From assembly GCA_020026175.1 (NCBI GenBank), contig JAHHQV010000005.1, positions 5,004-69,003 of the forward strand: 64,000 nucleotides of DNA. Reading direction: 5' to 3'. Below the pieces are notes generated by a model. That model ran no database searches. It saw only the letters and a list, made by a program, of their open reading frames with translations, and was not told where the DNA came from. The stretch comes from Phocaeicola sp. GTDB lineage: Bacteria > Bacteroidota > Bacteroidia > Bacteroidales > Bacteroidaceae. Made by a program: the position numbers and the translations under genes. Shown piece after piece: positions 17,513 to 25,993 of this stretch (within the stretch, counting starts at the first letter, position 1; the number at the start of each line of letters is the position of its first letter).

Positions 17513-18394
17513 ATGAAGAAGTTATTTTATTTATTTCTGTCCTTTTGTTCATTGATAATGAATGCTCAGGACATTGATTTTCCTCTTTCACAGTCGGAGA
17601 TTGAAAAGTATGAAAGCCGTGTGTGCATCCAACGATTACCTGATGTTGCTATTACACATCCAGATGCTTACAAGATTCGTACCCAAAAACCAGTTTACTC
17701 ATCTTCAGTCAAGCAAATTACGCTGGATGTAATTAATGTCGATGCTCCCAGTGCCGAACCTGAGTACCATAGTATGAAACATTGGAAAAAAGGAAAGTGG
17801 GAAACGTTTCCATTCATCGACATTCTTGCCTTTGCTGGTTTGGGCAGAGATTTGTCCAAAGGAGATACACTACCCGAATACATTCGTATGTCCGAGTTTA
17901 AGTATCCGCTGAAACCTAACAAATATCAGGTTCATTTTTATGTGTTCTCCAATATCTATACATATTGTAATCTGACAGACACAGGCATTCAGCCCGTAGA
18001 AGGCACTGAAATGGAAGGGGCTTTTAGTTTCCGTGTACTGGAGTCTTTCCGTGTACTGAAGCCCGAATATGACTCTATACGTGTCCTATTTGAGAATCAT
18101 ACCAATCTATCCGTACAACCCGTATTTTTCCCGAGTATAGATACTGATAAACGGTATACTGTACATCCTTATGCCCGTTCAGGATGGAGTGGTGAAGCTG
18201 ATTATATGAAAAAATGTGCTCGTCTGGAGGCAGGAGAAGCCCTGTTGTTTTCCATCCCTGTATCATGGGATGTCAAGTGCATTACTGACCCTAGTGATAA
18301 GATGTTGTATGGTGCGGGAAAATTATCACCTGACAAGTATAAGATAGGTTTACAGTTGGAAATATATATGAATACTGAATTTGAAGTAAAATAA
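17513..18394 (+). CDS. Exported protein of unknown function
   Basis: A 293-residue protein with a signal peptide (MKKLFYLFLSFCSLIMNAQ). The mature part is rich in aromatic residues and prolines, with no motif I recognise; segments such as KYQVHFYVFSNIYTYC and SGWSGEADYMKKCARLEAGE suggest a beta-rich secreted domain. It begins seven bases after the TonB-C/WG gene and is followed seven bases later by a small lipoprotein gene, so the three are clearly one operon. No function can be assigned. Confidence 0.75.
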   Translation: MKKLFYLFLSFCSLIMNAQDIDFPLSQSEIEKYESRVCIQRLPDVAITHPDAYKIRTQKPVYSSSVKQITLDVINVDAPSAEPEYHSMKHWKKGKWETFPFIDILAFAGLGRDLSKGDTLPEYIRMSEFKYPLKPNKYQVHFYVFSNIYTYCNLTDTGIQPVEGTEMEGAFSFRVLESFRVLKPEYDSIRVLFENHTNLSVQPVFFPSIDTDKRYTVHPYARSGWSGEADYMKKCARLEAGEALLFSIPVSWDVKCITDPSDKMLYGAGKLSPDKYKIGLQLEIYMNTEFEVK

Positions 18395-18401
18395 AACCGC
18401 T

Positions 18402-18773
18402 ATGAAATCAATAATTATAGTTTCAACCATTACTTTTTATGTCTCTGTTGTGAGTTGTACCAACAACCAAAAGCAATTCCAGCCAGAAACGATACAGTAA
18501 AAGGAATTACTTGTAATCGGAGGAAACTATAAGATTACAAATATTAAAATCAATTCCATACAAACAACAAAAGGACAAACATCATTGAAAGAACATGGAA
18601 AAGTGTTTTGTGTAAGCCATTTACAATCATCCTTAAACGTATCAGCCAATTCTTGCCATGAAATCTTTGAAAAGTTGATAATACATATTCCGTCTCAATT
18701 GAATACGTTAAGTGGACCTGCTTTACTTGCAGCTACTTCTATTGTTTCAGAGGATGCTTTTTTCATGAAATGA
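18402..18773 (+). pseudogene. Small lipoprotein gene interrupted by an in-frame stop
   Basis: Starting seven bases after the previous stop, an ATG opens a signal sequence with lipobox VVSC (MKSIIIVSTITFYVSVVSC). The frame meets TAA at 18498-18500 after 32 codons, then stays open in the same frame for 91 more codons to TGA at 18773. The 3' half (LLVIGGNYKITNIKIN, then VFCVSHLQSSLNVSANSC) looks like coding sequence. The simplest reading is a lipoprotein of about 123 residues broken by one nonsense change. Alternatively only the 32-residue lipopeptide is made. Function unknown. Confidence 0.5.
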
Positions 18774-19096
18774 GTTTAAAAGAACCTGTCATATATTTGT
18801 ATCACTATAAATAAGATTGGCAAAGCATGGCCATATTCCGACTGATTCGTAATGGTATCATACCGGCAAATTCATATTTTGTACATCACAGCATGTTTGA
18901 CGAAATAAAAAATCTTCTCAGTCATTATTTAGTATCCCGTAAAGAAAAGGAAAACTCTGCGAAAATTATTAAATTAGTGACAAATGGTTTTCACTTCATC
19001 ACATATGTACATAAATTCAACACGTTCGTGTCAAACACTCATCATAAAAAAGTGGAGTGTTCGTCACGAACGTGCCAAACCTAAAAAGAATGAATA
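18774..19096 (+). other. Intergenic stretch without a convincing gene
   Basis: Lies between the broken lipoprotein and the convergent DUF2023 gene. One 85-codon frame (18827-19084) is open but runs through the hairpin at 19021-19074 and has no recognisable features, so I do not count it as a gene. Confidence 0.6.
19021..19074. repeat. 20-base inverted repeat (hairpin) between convergent genes
   Basis: Arms 19021-19040 and 19055-19074 pair at 17 of 20 positions: CACGTTCGTG and AACACTC match perfectly and a 3-base internal loop (TCA opposite CGT) separates them. The loop is 14 bases. It lies 23 bases beyond the stop of the DUF2023 gene and after the plus-strand operon, the right place for a bidirectional terminator, but neither side has a T-run. 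It could also be a protein-binding site or the remnant of a small element. Confidence 0.65.
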
Positions 19097-19465
19097 TTAT
19101 GCTCTTTTACAATTTACGGTTCTGTTCTTACGAGTGCAGAAACGCTTGCATTGAGCGCAAATGTCATAACCTAACATAGCTCCCAATATAAAATCTTCTT
19201 CGGGTGTAAGCTTATTCAACGGACGGTCTATAATCATCCTTATGGCATCTATACACTCCGGTTTGCCGAAAAATATATTTATCCTCTCATCGTCAACAGA
19301 CTGAATTATATAATTAATACGTTGACTTTTAAGACGTTTTACTGCAAAGTCTTCAATCTTACGATTTGCAGTATACAACACCATCTGACGAACGCCTTTT
19401 TTAAGTTCGTAAATATGGTTCAAAAAAACCTTCAGCTCTACAGGATTTATATCGGGAGTTATCAT
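19097..19465 (-). CDS. DUF2023 family protein, partner gene of flavodoxin
   Basis: A 122-residue cytosolic protein (MITPDINPVELKVFLNHIYE, then KKGVRQMVLYTANRK). I recognise the DUF2023 pattern, a family often encoded right after flavodoxin in Bacteroidetes. The C-terminus carries three close cysteines in CAQCKRFCTRKN, which could bind a metal or cluster. It lies 39 bases downstream of fldA on the same strand, consistent with a role in flavodoxin-dependent electron transfer, but no function is established. Confidence 0.82.
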   Translation of the reverse strand: MITPDINPVELKVFLNHIYELKKGVRQMVLYTANRKIEDFAVKRLKSQRINYIIQSVDDERINIFFGKPECIDAIRMIIDRPLNKLTPEEDFILGAMLGYDICAQCKRFCTRKNRTVNCKRA

Positions 19466-19504
19466 ACATTACACAATTTATGGGGAAAAAATGAAGTATC
19501 TAAA

Positions 19505-20011
19505 TTAGGAAATCAATGATTTCAAATAGTCTGTCCAAGCAGAAACCCTTTCTTCTGTCATATCACTTTCATTCATCTCATCTATAGCCAGACCTACAAA
19601 TTTACCATCAACAACAGATACAGATGATGAATAATTATAACCTGAAGCATCTACCATTCCTACAATATCACAACCGCAAGCCTGAAGGTCCTGATAAAGA
19701 ACTCCCATTGCATCACAGAATGTATCAGAATAAGACTCTGAATCTCCGCAACCGAAAAGAGCTACCATCTTACCTTTCAAATCTGAGGATTTCAAAACAT
19801 CTATTCCGTCATACCAGTCATCCTGCAATTCTCCGTCACCCCAGGTAGATGTACCTAATACAACAAAATCATATTCGTTTATAAGTTCTGGAGTTATATT
19901 GCTTACATCATGGATATCCGAAGAAGAAACTCCTAGTTTATCTGCCACCAGTCTTGCCACACTTTCAGTTGTTCCTGTTGTGGAACCATAAATTACACCT
20001 ATTTTTTTCAT
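19505..20011 (-). CDS. fldA: Flavodoxin
   Basis: A 168-residue FMN-binding electron carrier of the long-chain type. GVIYGSTTGTTESVARLVAD at the N-terminus is the phosphate-binding loop; LGTSTWGDGELQDDW and ALFGCGDSESYSDTFCDAMG are the loops around the isoalloxazine ring, and the second contains the long-chain insertion. I chose Met at 20011 (MKKIGVIYGS) because the ten codons upstream are not family-like. The first ten codons and about 95 upstream bases are duplicated exactly at 21459-21583. DUF2023 follows. Confidence 0.96.
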   Translation of the reverse strand: MKKIGVIYGSTTGTTESVARLVADKLGVSSSDIHDVSNITPELINEYDFVVLGTSTWGDGELQDDWYDGIDVLKSSDLKGKMVALFGCGDSESYSDTFCDAMGVLYQDLQACGCDIVGMVDASGYNYSSSVSVVDGKFVGLAIDEMNESDMTEERVSAWTDYLKSLIS

Positions 20012-20106
20012 TTTGCTTATTTGTTTTAAATTATGTCGCAAAATAAGTTCATTAGTGAAACATTTGAAATACCTAAAAATAGTGATTTTAAGCAGATTGG
20101 TTATAA
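19982..20106. repeat. 125-bp direct repeat, copy A (fldA 5' end and upstream region)
   Basis: Identical base for base with 21459-21583 in the same orientation. It starts with GGAACCATAAATTACACC and ends with GATTGGTTATAA. This copy contains codons 1-10 of the intact fldA and about 95 bases upstream, including a TTATTTTG element one mismatch from the -7 consensus, so the promoter is probably duplicated too. Confidence 0.95.
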
Positions 20107-20354
20107 TTTGTCACAATCTGATGACTAACCATTCCTTTATTTATTAAAACATTCTATTTTATGTATCAAAACAACCAAACATTTTTGAGTGTTTTAGTTC
20201 GATAAGACACCTTTATTTGATATAAACTATTCTTTGCCACCCAAGTCTAAGTGCAATATCAATGAACTTTCTATATTCTACAATGTCTACACAAAAGAAA
20301 AAACATAAATCAAAAATCCTAAGTTTTAGACCTGTATACTTTCTTGAATAATAC
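20107..20354. other. Intergenic stretch inside the repeat-bounded segment
   Basis: AT-rich DNA between copy A of the 125-bp repeat and the end of the beta-barrel gene. I see no frame, hairpin with T-run or RNA gene in it. Confidence 0.5.
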
Positions 20355-20993
20355 CTAAAATATATAGGCTATAGAAACCCCTACTGTTCTATTTTCAGGA
20401 CTTCCATAAACAGAATGTACTGAATTTATACCTAATTCATAGGAACATTTTAGTCGAACTTTTTTATACTGAATATTAAGGCAAAATATAGGACCTGTAT
20501 CAATTCTATTGAATGGTCTGTATTGGCTTATACTTGGCGTTGAGAATATGTCTATACCCATTGTATAAGGCTGATCATAACTGTCTACACCAAATAAAAG
20601 ACCACTTCCTTTAACTCCGATGTTCAGAAACCATCCAATTTGAGGAATAAATAGTATTTTGTCCATTATACTCATTTTGTATCCAACAGATACTGGTATA
20701 CCTATATAGTCAATATGTGAAGCTTCGATTTTATATATTTTTTGAGAAGCTATATTATTACCCTCAAGTATTCCTCCTTTTCTTTCATATGCTATTCCTG
20801 TTTCAATTAAAATGTTACTTCTAAAATTATAATCAATAATTCCTCCTATTTTAAAACCACTTTGATGCTTTGAACTAAGTTTTTTCGTTTGTAACTTATT
20901 ATTTGTATATCCAACTTCTATACCATAGTTCCAATTCTGACTATGGACAGATATACAACAAAATAAAATAGTTATAAAAAGAATAATTTTCAT
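20355..20993 (-). CDS. Outer-membrane beta-barrel protein (PorT-like)
   Basis: A 212-residue protein with a signal peptide (MKIILFITILFCCISVHS) followed by alternating strands typical of the OMP_b-brl_2/PorT group: WNYGIEVGYTNNKLQ, SGFKIGGIIDYNFRSNILIE, GIPVSVGYKMSIMDKILFIP and a C-terminal VGVSIAYIF ending in an aromatic residue. It would form a small eight-stranded barrel. It lies nine bases after the broken gene at 21003-21458, and both are enclosed by the 125-bp direct repeats, so the pair looks like recently inserted cargo. Function unknown. Confidence 0.82.
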   Translation of the reverse strand: MKIILFITILFCCISVHSQNWNYGIEVGYTNNKLQTKKLSSKHQSGFKIGGIIDYNFRSNILIETGIAYERKGGILEGNNIASQKIYKIEASHIDYIGIPVSVGYKMSIMDKILFIPQIGWFLNIGVKGSGLLFGVDSYDQPYTMGIDIFSTPSISQYRPFNRIDTGPIFCLNIQYKKVRLKCSYELGINSVHSVYGSPENRTVGVSIAYIF

Positions 20994-21002
20994 ACTCGTT
21001 TC

Positions 21003-21458
21003 TTAATTAAGAGTAAAACCTATTTTGTAAGGGAGAGTCCATAACACTTCATTTACTTTATGAACTGTCCAATTGTTACCTTCATTATTATTTGTAGAAA
21101 ATACAAATTTGAGGATTGGTCGAACTTAACTGTTGTATAGATTCTATTTGCATATTTTCAATTGCTCCAATTTGAATAGCAAATTCAGAACCGCCTGACC
21201 AAACTTTATCATATTGCTTTTCAACCATAAACTGTCCTAAATATACAGTATATACTGGTTCTCCAGCAGCTCTTGTTGTATAATGTAGGTTATCAATTTT
21301 TTCATTTGATTTGGAAAGAAAAAGTACATTATTTTTGTTTTTTTGTTTTAGAGAGAAATTTGGAAGATCTTCAGAATAAGGCCAATAGATTTGGATATCA
21401 GATTTTGCTAATAATTCTAAGTTTATAGCATCAGCTGATCTTGTAGTTGAATTGGTAA
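21003..21458 (-). pseudogene. 5'-truncated and frameshifted gene fragment
   Basis: The minus strand reads protein-like sequence right from the inner edge of repeat copy B: LTNSTTRSADAINLELLAKS, then YWPYSEDLPNF, then VYLGQFMVEKQY and WSGGSEFAIQIGAIENM. This frame stops at 21088, but a neighbouring frame continues convincingly (FVFSTNNNEGNNW, then VLWTLPYKIGFTLN) to a stop at 21003, so a frameshift lies around 21100-21125. The N-terminal part is missing, replaced by the duplicated fldA start, which is out of frame with it. The complete protein probably was a Bacteroidetes-type secreted hypothetical. The beta-barrel gene follows after nine bases. Confidence 0.7.
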
Positions 21459-21583
21459 GGAACCATAAATTACACCTATTTTTTTCATTTTGCTTATTTG
21501 TTTTAAATTATGTCGCAAAATAAGTTCATTAGTGAAACATTTGAAATACCTAAAAATAGTGATTTTAAGCAGATTGGTTATAA
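21459..21583. repeat. 125-bp direct repeat, copy B (displaced fldA 5' end)
   Basis: Exact copy of 19982-20106. It carries the flavodoxin start codon and nine further codons, then runs into the truncated gene; the hybrid frame stops after about 20 codons. Copies A and B bound a 1,352-base interior. Confidence 0.95.
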
Positions 21584-21649
21584 CAATATATTAGGCATTG
21601 AATCTCCTCTACTTTATTTAATCAACAAGAAACAACAGTTTATTTCCAA

Positions 21650-23128
21650 TCAATAATTAGTAATCTTCCCAGTTTCTCTCTTGAGTTGTTCCAGCCTCAT
21701 CATCATCTGACGAAGCAGACGCGGATTCTGCTCGGCTATATTATTTTTCTGTCCCGGATCTTTCTTTATATTATATAGCTCATATCTGGTCTTTGCATTA
21801 TAAGGAGGAATCATTACATAGTCGCCTTGACGATAAGCATAATTAAACATTCCTTCAACCACCAGTTCAGAACGACCTTTGTCCTGATTTCCAAGAAAAG
21901 CCCCAAGAGTGTTCTGACTATCTATCTTCTCGTTATAAGTCTGCCCCGTAAGAGCAGCCAAAGAAGCAAGCAGGTCCATCTGGCAAACAAATGTTTCTGA
22001 TACAGAAGGCTTGACAACAGAAGGCCATCTCAACATAAAAGGAATACAAGTTCCACCATTATACATGGTAGTCTTCCATCCACGATAAGGACCGGCAGGC
22101 TTATGATCACCTACAAGTTCTTCCGCTTCATCTTTATATCCATCATCCAATACAGGACCATTATCGCTGGTAAGAATAACAATTGTATTATCTGTCAGTC
22201 CCAAACGATCCATTTCCTTCAGAAACTCATCCACACACCAGTCCGCTTCAAGAATAACATCACCACGAGGTCCCATACCAGACTTTCCTACAAATCTCTC
22301 ATTGGGTACGCGTGGCACATGAGGTTGATGCAAGCCATAATAAAGGAAGAAGGGTTTGTCCTTATTATCATTCAAGAACTTCTTAGCCTTATCAAGGAAG
22401 AGTTCTGCCATATCTTCATCCTTCCACTGAGCCTTCTTTCCACCGGTCTGAAAGCCGATACGAGGTACACCGTTTACAATGGAGCCTGCATGTCCTACAC
22501 TGGGGTGCATACGAAGCAATTCCGGATTATCCTTACCCGTAGGCTCGCCACGGAAATTCTCTCTATAGCTTACATAAAGAGGATCATCAGGTTCAAGACC
22601 TACACCTTTACCGTTCTCTATAAATATGCAAGGCACACGGTCGTTGGTAGCAGCTTGAATAAAAGAATAATCATATCCCACCTCTTTTGCTCCAGGATAA
22701 ACCTTTTTGTTCCAGTCTACAGCACCATCTCCAAGTCCAAGATGCCATTTTCCGACAGCGCTGGTAGCATATCCTGCCTTCTGCATCACCTTAGGAAGAG
22801 TTACTCTCTTTGTATCAATAATAAGAGCTGCATTACCTGGAAGAATCTTTGCATCCACGTTAGTCCAAGGATACATGCCAGTAAGAAGTGAATAACGGCT
22901 TGGAGTAGAAGTGGCAGCCGTACAATGTGCATCAGTAAATCTGATTCCCTCATTGGCTACTCTATCCATTCCCGGAGTCTTGATACGTGTTGCACCATAA
23001 CAACTCAAATCACCATATCCCAAATCATCAGCCTCTATTATAACAATATTGGGTTTCTTTTGAGCCAACATAGGTATTGCAGCTAAAGATGACATAAGTG
23101 CTGCCGAATAAAATCTTAAATTCCTCAT
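21650..23128 (-). CDS. Exported sulfatase, Ser-type
   Basis: A 492-residue enzyme hydrolysing sulfate esters, probably on host glycans in the periplasm. The signal peptide ends near MLAQ. The alkaline-phosphatase-fold sulfatase pattern is complete: NIVIIEADDLGYGD (metal-binding Asp pair), the activation motif STPSR with Ser74 to be converted to formylglycine, GKWHLG, and LTSDNGPVLDDG (metal-binding Asp-Asn). A serine at the modified position requires an anaerobic maturase (anSME), which is not in this window. I chose Met at 23128; eight extra codons upstream are unlikely. It is the last of four sulfatase genes read in one direction. The substrate subfamily cannot be told by eye. Confidence 0.95.
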   Translation of the reverse strand: MRNLRFYSAALMSSLAAIPMLAQKKPNIVIIEADDLGYGDLSCYGATRIKTPGMDRVANEGIRFTDAHCTAATSTPSRYSLLTGMYPWTNVDAKILPGNAALIIDTKRVTLPKVMQKAGYATSAVGKWHLGLGDGAVDWNKKVYPGAKEVGYDYSFIQAATNDRVPCIFIENGKGVGLEPDDPLYVSYRENFRGEPTGKDNPELLRMHPSVGHAGSIVNGVPRIGFQTGGKKAQWKDEDMAELFLDKAKKFLNDNKDKPFFLYYGLHQPHVPRVPNERFVGKSGMGPRGDVILEADWCVDEFLKEMDRLGLTDNTIVILTSDNGPVLDDGYKDEAEELVGDHKPAGPYRGWKTTMYNGGTCIPFMLRWPSVVKPSVSETFVCQMDLLASLAALTGQTYNEKIDSQNTLGAFLGNQDKGRSELVVEGMFNYAYRQGDYVMIPPYNAKTRYELYNIKKDPGQKNNIAEQNPRLLRQMMMRLEQLKRETGKITNY

Positions 23129-23177
23129 TGTTTTTATGTTTTTCAAGATCAATTATAATAAAACAGGCTTATGGATT

Positions 23178-24581
23178 TCATTTCTTTTTCCCCTTTTGTT
23201 TCTTTAAGTCAAAAGCCGTCTTAATTTCATTATGCATCAATCTTTTATGATAACCATTTGTTATATCACTCCATCCTTCTTCAATCCACAGAGGTTCGGT
23301 ACAAACAGTTTCTTCCCATTTTCTCAAATCAGAAGACAATTCATCATATACCTCAGGCTTATCTTTTATTATATTTTTCATTTCATCAATTTCATCAGAA
23401 ACATTATATAATACAGAATCAACTCCATGAGTAATAATCAACTTATAATCACCTTTTCGTATAGCTCTGGAATCCATCTTACGCCAATACAATGCTTCAT
23501 GAGGATTTCCTGTTTTGTTGCCTGACAAATAAGGCAACAGTGAAACTCCATCAAGCTCATTTCTAGTCTTTTTTATACCTGCTGCATCTATTGCAGTAGC
23601 AAAAATATCCAAAGAAGAAGATAGACCTGCAAATTTAACTTCCGATTTGAATTTTCCGTTCCATACAGCAAAGAAAGGAACTCTATGGCCACCTTCAAAC
23701 TTATTTCCCTTGAATCCTTTCAAAGGGAAATTAGAAGCATCGTTTATAGTTGCTCCACCATTGTCACTAAGGAAAAAGATTAGAGTATTATCAAACTTTC
23801 CAGAATCCTTCAATCCCTGTATTACAGCACCTACACCTCTATCCAAAGCCCAAGTCATGGCAGCCAATTTCTGACGCGGATGTCCTTTGAATCTATCCAA
23901 ATCCTCTTTTGTAGCCTGCATAGGAGTATGTACTGCATTATATGCAAGATACATCATAAAAGGCTTGTCACTTTCCTTTATATACTCTACTGCCTTTTTG
24001 CTAAATGCATCTGTAAGATAGCCCTCAAACTTCACCTGCGTGTCGTTCTGCAAAAGATTTCTTTCATCTCCAGGACGGTCACTTTTCTTTTCATCATAGA
24101 AATAATCGCGTCCTCCAGCTTTCATACCATAGAAGAAATCAAAGCCACGATTATTTGGATGAAATTTATCCTGACTTCCCAAATGCCATTTACCTATAGC
24201 AGCTGTTCTGTATCCATTCTCACGAAAAACATCGGCAATAGTCTGTTCGTCAAGAGATAGACCATCCGTCCTGCTATTAAGATTACATTCATATCCAAAA
24301 CGATGTCCATACCTTCCCGTTATAAGACAAGCACGAGACGGGCTACTGACTGTTGCTGCTACATGAGCATCCGTAAATATAGTCCCTTGAGAAGCCAGTT
24401 TGTCTATATTAGGAGTCTGCATTTCATGCGATCCCATAAAGCCAAAATCATTATATCCGGCATCATCAATCAATATCACCAAAATATTAGGACGTTCATT
24501 CAAAGCCTTGTCAGCTCCACCACAAGATGACAACAGCGACAGTCCTGCTATGCCACCAACTAAAGTTTTTAAGTTTAACAT
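23178..24581 (-). CDS. Sulfatase lipoprotein, Ser-type
   Basis: A 467-residue sulfatase with a lipobox LLSSC (Cys20), so it is membrane-anchored, perhaps facing the periplasm or surface. Visible are NILVILIDDAGYND, the activation motif SSPSR with Ser79, LITGRYGHRFGYE, AIGKWHLGSQ and FFLSDNGGATINDA. The C-terminus is Lys-rich. It follows the next sulfatase upstream by 14 bases and precedes the last by 49, so it belongs to the sulfatase operon. The specific glycan is unknown. Confidence 0.95.
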   Translation of the reverse strand: MLNLKTLVGGIAGLSLLSSCGGADKALNERPNILVILIDDAGYNDFGFMGSHEMQTPNIDKLASQGTIFTDAHVAATVSSPSRACLITGRYGHRFGYECNLNSRTDGLSLDEQTIADVFRENGYRTAAIGKWHLGSQDKFHPNNRGFDFFYGMKAGGRDYFYDEKKSDRPGDERNLLQNDTQVKFEGYLTDAFSKKAVEYIKESDKPFMMYLAYNAVHTPMQATKEDLDRFKGHPRQKLAAMTWALDRGVGAVIQGLKDSGKFDNTLIFFLSDNGGATINDASNFPLKGFKGNKFEGGHRVPFFAVWNGKFKSEVKFAGLSSSLDIFATAIDAAGIKKTRNELDGVSLLPYLSGNKTGNPHEALYWRKMDSRAIRKGDYKLIITHGVDSVLYNVSDEIDEMKNIIKDKPEVYDELSSDLRKWEETVCTEPLWIEEGWSDITNGYHKRLMHNEIKTAFDLKKQKGKKK

Positions 24582-24595
24582 AAGATATACTACAA

Positions 24596-25993
24596 TTAAA
24601 TTTTATAATAAGGGTTTTTCTTAAATTCAGATGGAGCTTTTAATTCTTTCTTCCAGCCTTCCAGTTCTTTCTTCAAGTCATCAAGAATTTCAGGGTAAGT
24701 GCCTGCAAGATTGTTATTCTCTCCCAAGTCTTTTTTCAGATTATACAATTCCAAACTACCATCTTCATAGTTTTCTATAAGTTTCCATTCTCTTTTGCGA
24801 ATTACCGAGACCGGACGTGAACGAAATAATTTGTCTTTTGTTTCAGAATTTCCACCTTCCAGATATGCTGGAAAATGCCAATATAATGAACGTTCTTTAA
24901 GGTAAGCATCTTTCTTTTCTTTAAGCAAAGATACTAAACTTTGTCCATCCAGCAGTAATGTTTTATCTGAAATTCCTGCCAATTCCACAAATGTAGGAAA
25001 AAGGTCCATCTGAGAAACAGACACATCCGAGACTTCTCTTTTTTCAAACATTCCTGGCTGATAAATAATCATAGGAACCCTTATTCCTCCTTCATAAAAA
25101 GATCCCTTACCTGCCCTCAACGGCCATTGCCTGGAAAAATTATAAACGCCACCATTATCCGAAGTAAATACAATCAAAGTATTCTCTGCCTGTCCGCTTT
25201 GCCTGATTGCATCAAGAACCTTACCTACATTTCTATCCATCACTTCCACTAAAGCTGCATACACAGGATTATTATGTGCCTTATCTCCTTTTTTCATTTT
25301 ATACTTTTCCACCAGCTCTTTTGGGGCTTGCAAAGGTGCATGTACAGCATATGTAGCATAATACAGAAAATAAGGTTTATTCTTTTCTGACTGTCTTATA
25401 AGTCTTACGGCCTCATCACCCAAACGGTCTGTAAGAAACTCTCCATCATCTCCATCTTGCAGATCTGGATTTTTATATGGAGGAAAATAAGACTTTGGAT
25501 GACCAGAGTGATTGCCACCTATATTCTTGTCAATGCCACATTCAAGCGGATTACTTGTTACATGCCACTTACCTACATGATATGTTTGATAACCTGCTTG
25601 TTTTAGTACTTTAGGCAATATCTGAAATCCATCAGGTAAAGATTCCCTGTTTGGAAAACTGACTAGTTTCCTAAGTTCTTTTTTTCCGCGATCAGCCGGA
25701 CTCACTGTATATATTCCATGACGAGGAGTATTCTGTCCGGTAAGCATACAAGCTCGGCTAGGGGCACTATTGGCAGCTCCTGCATAAGCCTGAGAAAACC
25801 ATATACCCGACGATTTAAGCTTGTCTATATTAGGTGTCTCATAATAATTGCTACCATTACAGCTCAAGTCCGTCCATCCTAAGTCATCAATATTTATCAA
25901 TACTATATTAGGAGCTTCTACGGCTGTCAATGCTGAGATGTAAGATACCGGCAACAACAATCCCGATAAAACTTTGTGTACATTCATCATCAT
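24596..25993 (-). CDS. Exported sulfatase, Ser-type
   Basis: A 465-residue sulfatase. After a signal peptide (about 1-25) come NIVLINIDDLGWTDLSCNGS, the activation motif SAPSR with Ser76, MLTGQNTPRHGIY, YHVGKWHVTS and FTSDNGGVYNFS. Its start overlaps the stop of the previous sulfatase by four bases (several ATGs in a row allow small shifts), showing translational coupling. It acts with its neighbours on a multiply sulfated glycan, as inferred from context. Confidence 0.95.
   Translation of the reverse strand: MMMNVHKVLSGLLLPVSYISALTAVEAPNIVLINIDDLGWTDLSCNGSNYYETPNIDKLKSSGIWFSQAYAGAANSAPSRACMLTGQNTPRHGIYTVSPADRGKKELRKLVSFPNRESLPDGFQILPKVLKQAGYQTYHVGKWHVTSNPLECGIDKNIGGNHSGHPKSYFPPYKNPDLQDGDDGEFLTDRLGDEAVRLIRQSEKNKPYFLYYATYAVHAPLQAPKELVEKYKMKKGDKAHNNPVYAALVEVMDRNVGKVLDAIRQSGQAENTLIVFTSDNGGVYNFSRQWPLRAGKGSFYEGGIRVPMIIYQPGMFEKREVSDVSVSQMDLFPTFVELAGISDKTLLLDGQSLVSLLKEKKDAYLKERSLYWHFPAYLEGGNSETKDKLFRSRPVSVIRKREWKLIENYEDGSLELYNLKKDLGENNNLAGTYPEILDDLKKELEGWKKELKAPSEFKKNPYYKI

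Noticed and set aside
18827..19084. 85-codon plus-strand open frame after the broken lipoprotein
   Set aside because: No ribosome-binding context, no recognisable motif, and its end runs through the inverted repeat at 19021-19074.
19982..21583. Direct repeats as the ends of a transposon or an att-bounded island
   Set aside because: No transposase or recombinase in the interior, no inverted ends, and 125 bases is far longer than a usual target duplication; I report it as an unexplained duplication instead.
22103..22891. Plus-strand open frame of 262 codons inside a sulfatase
   Set aside because: Antisense to a complete sulfatase with catalytic motifs.
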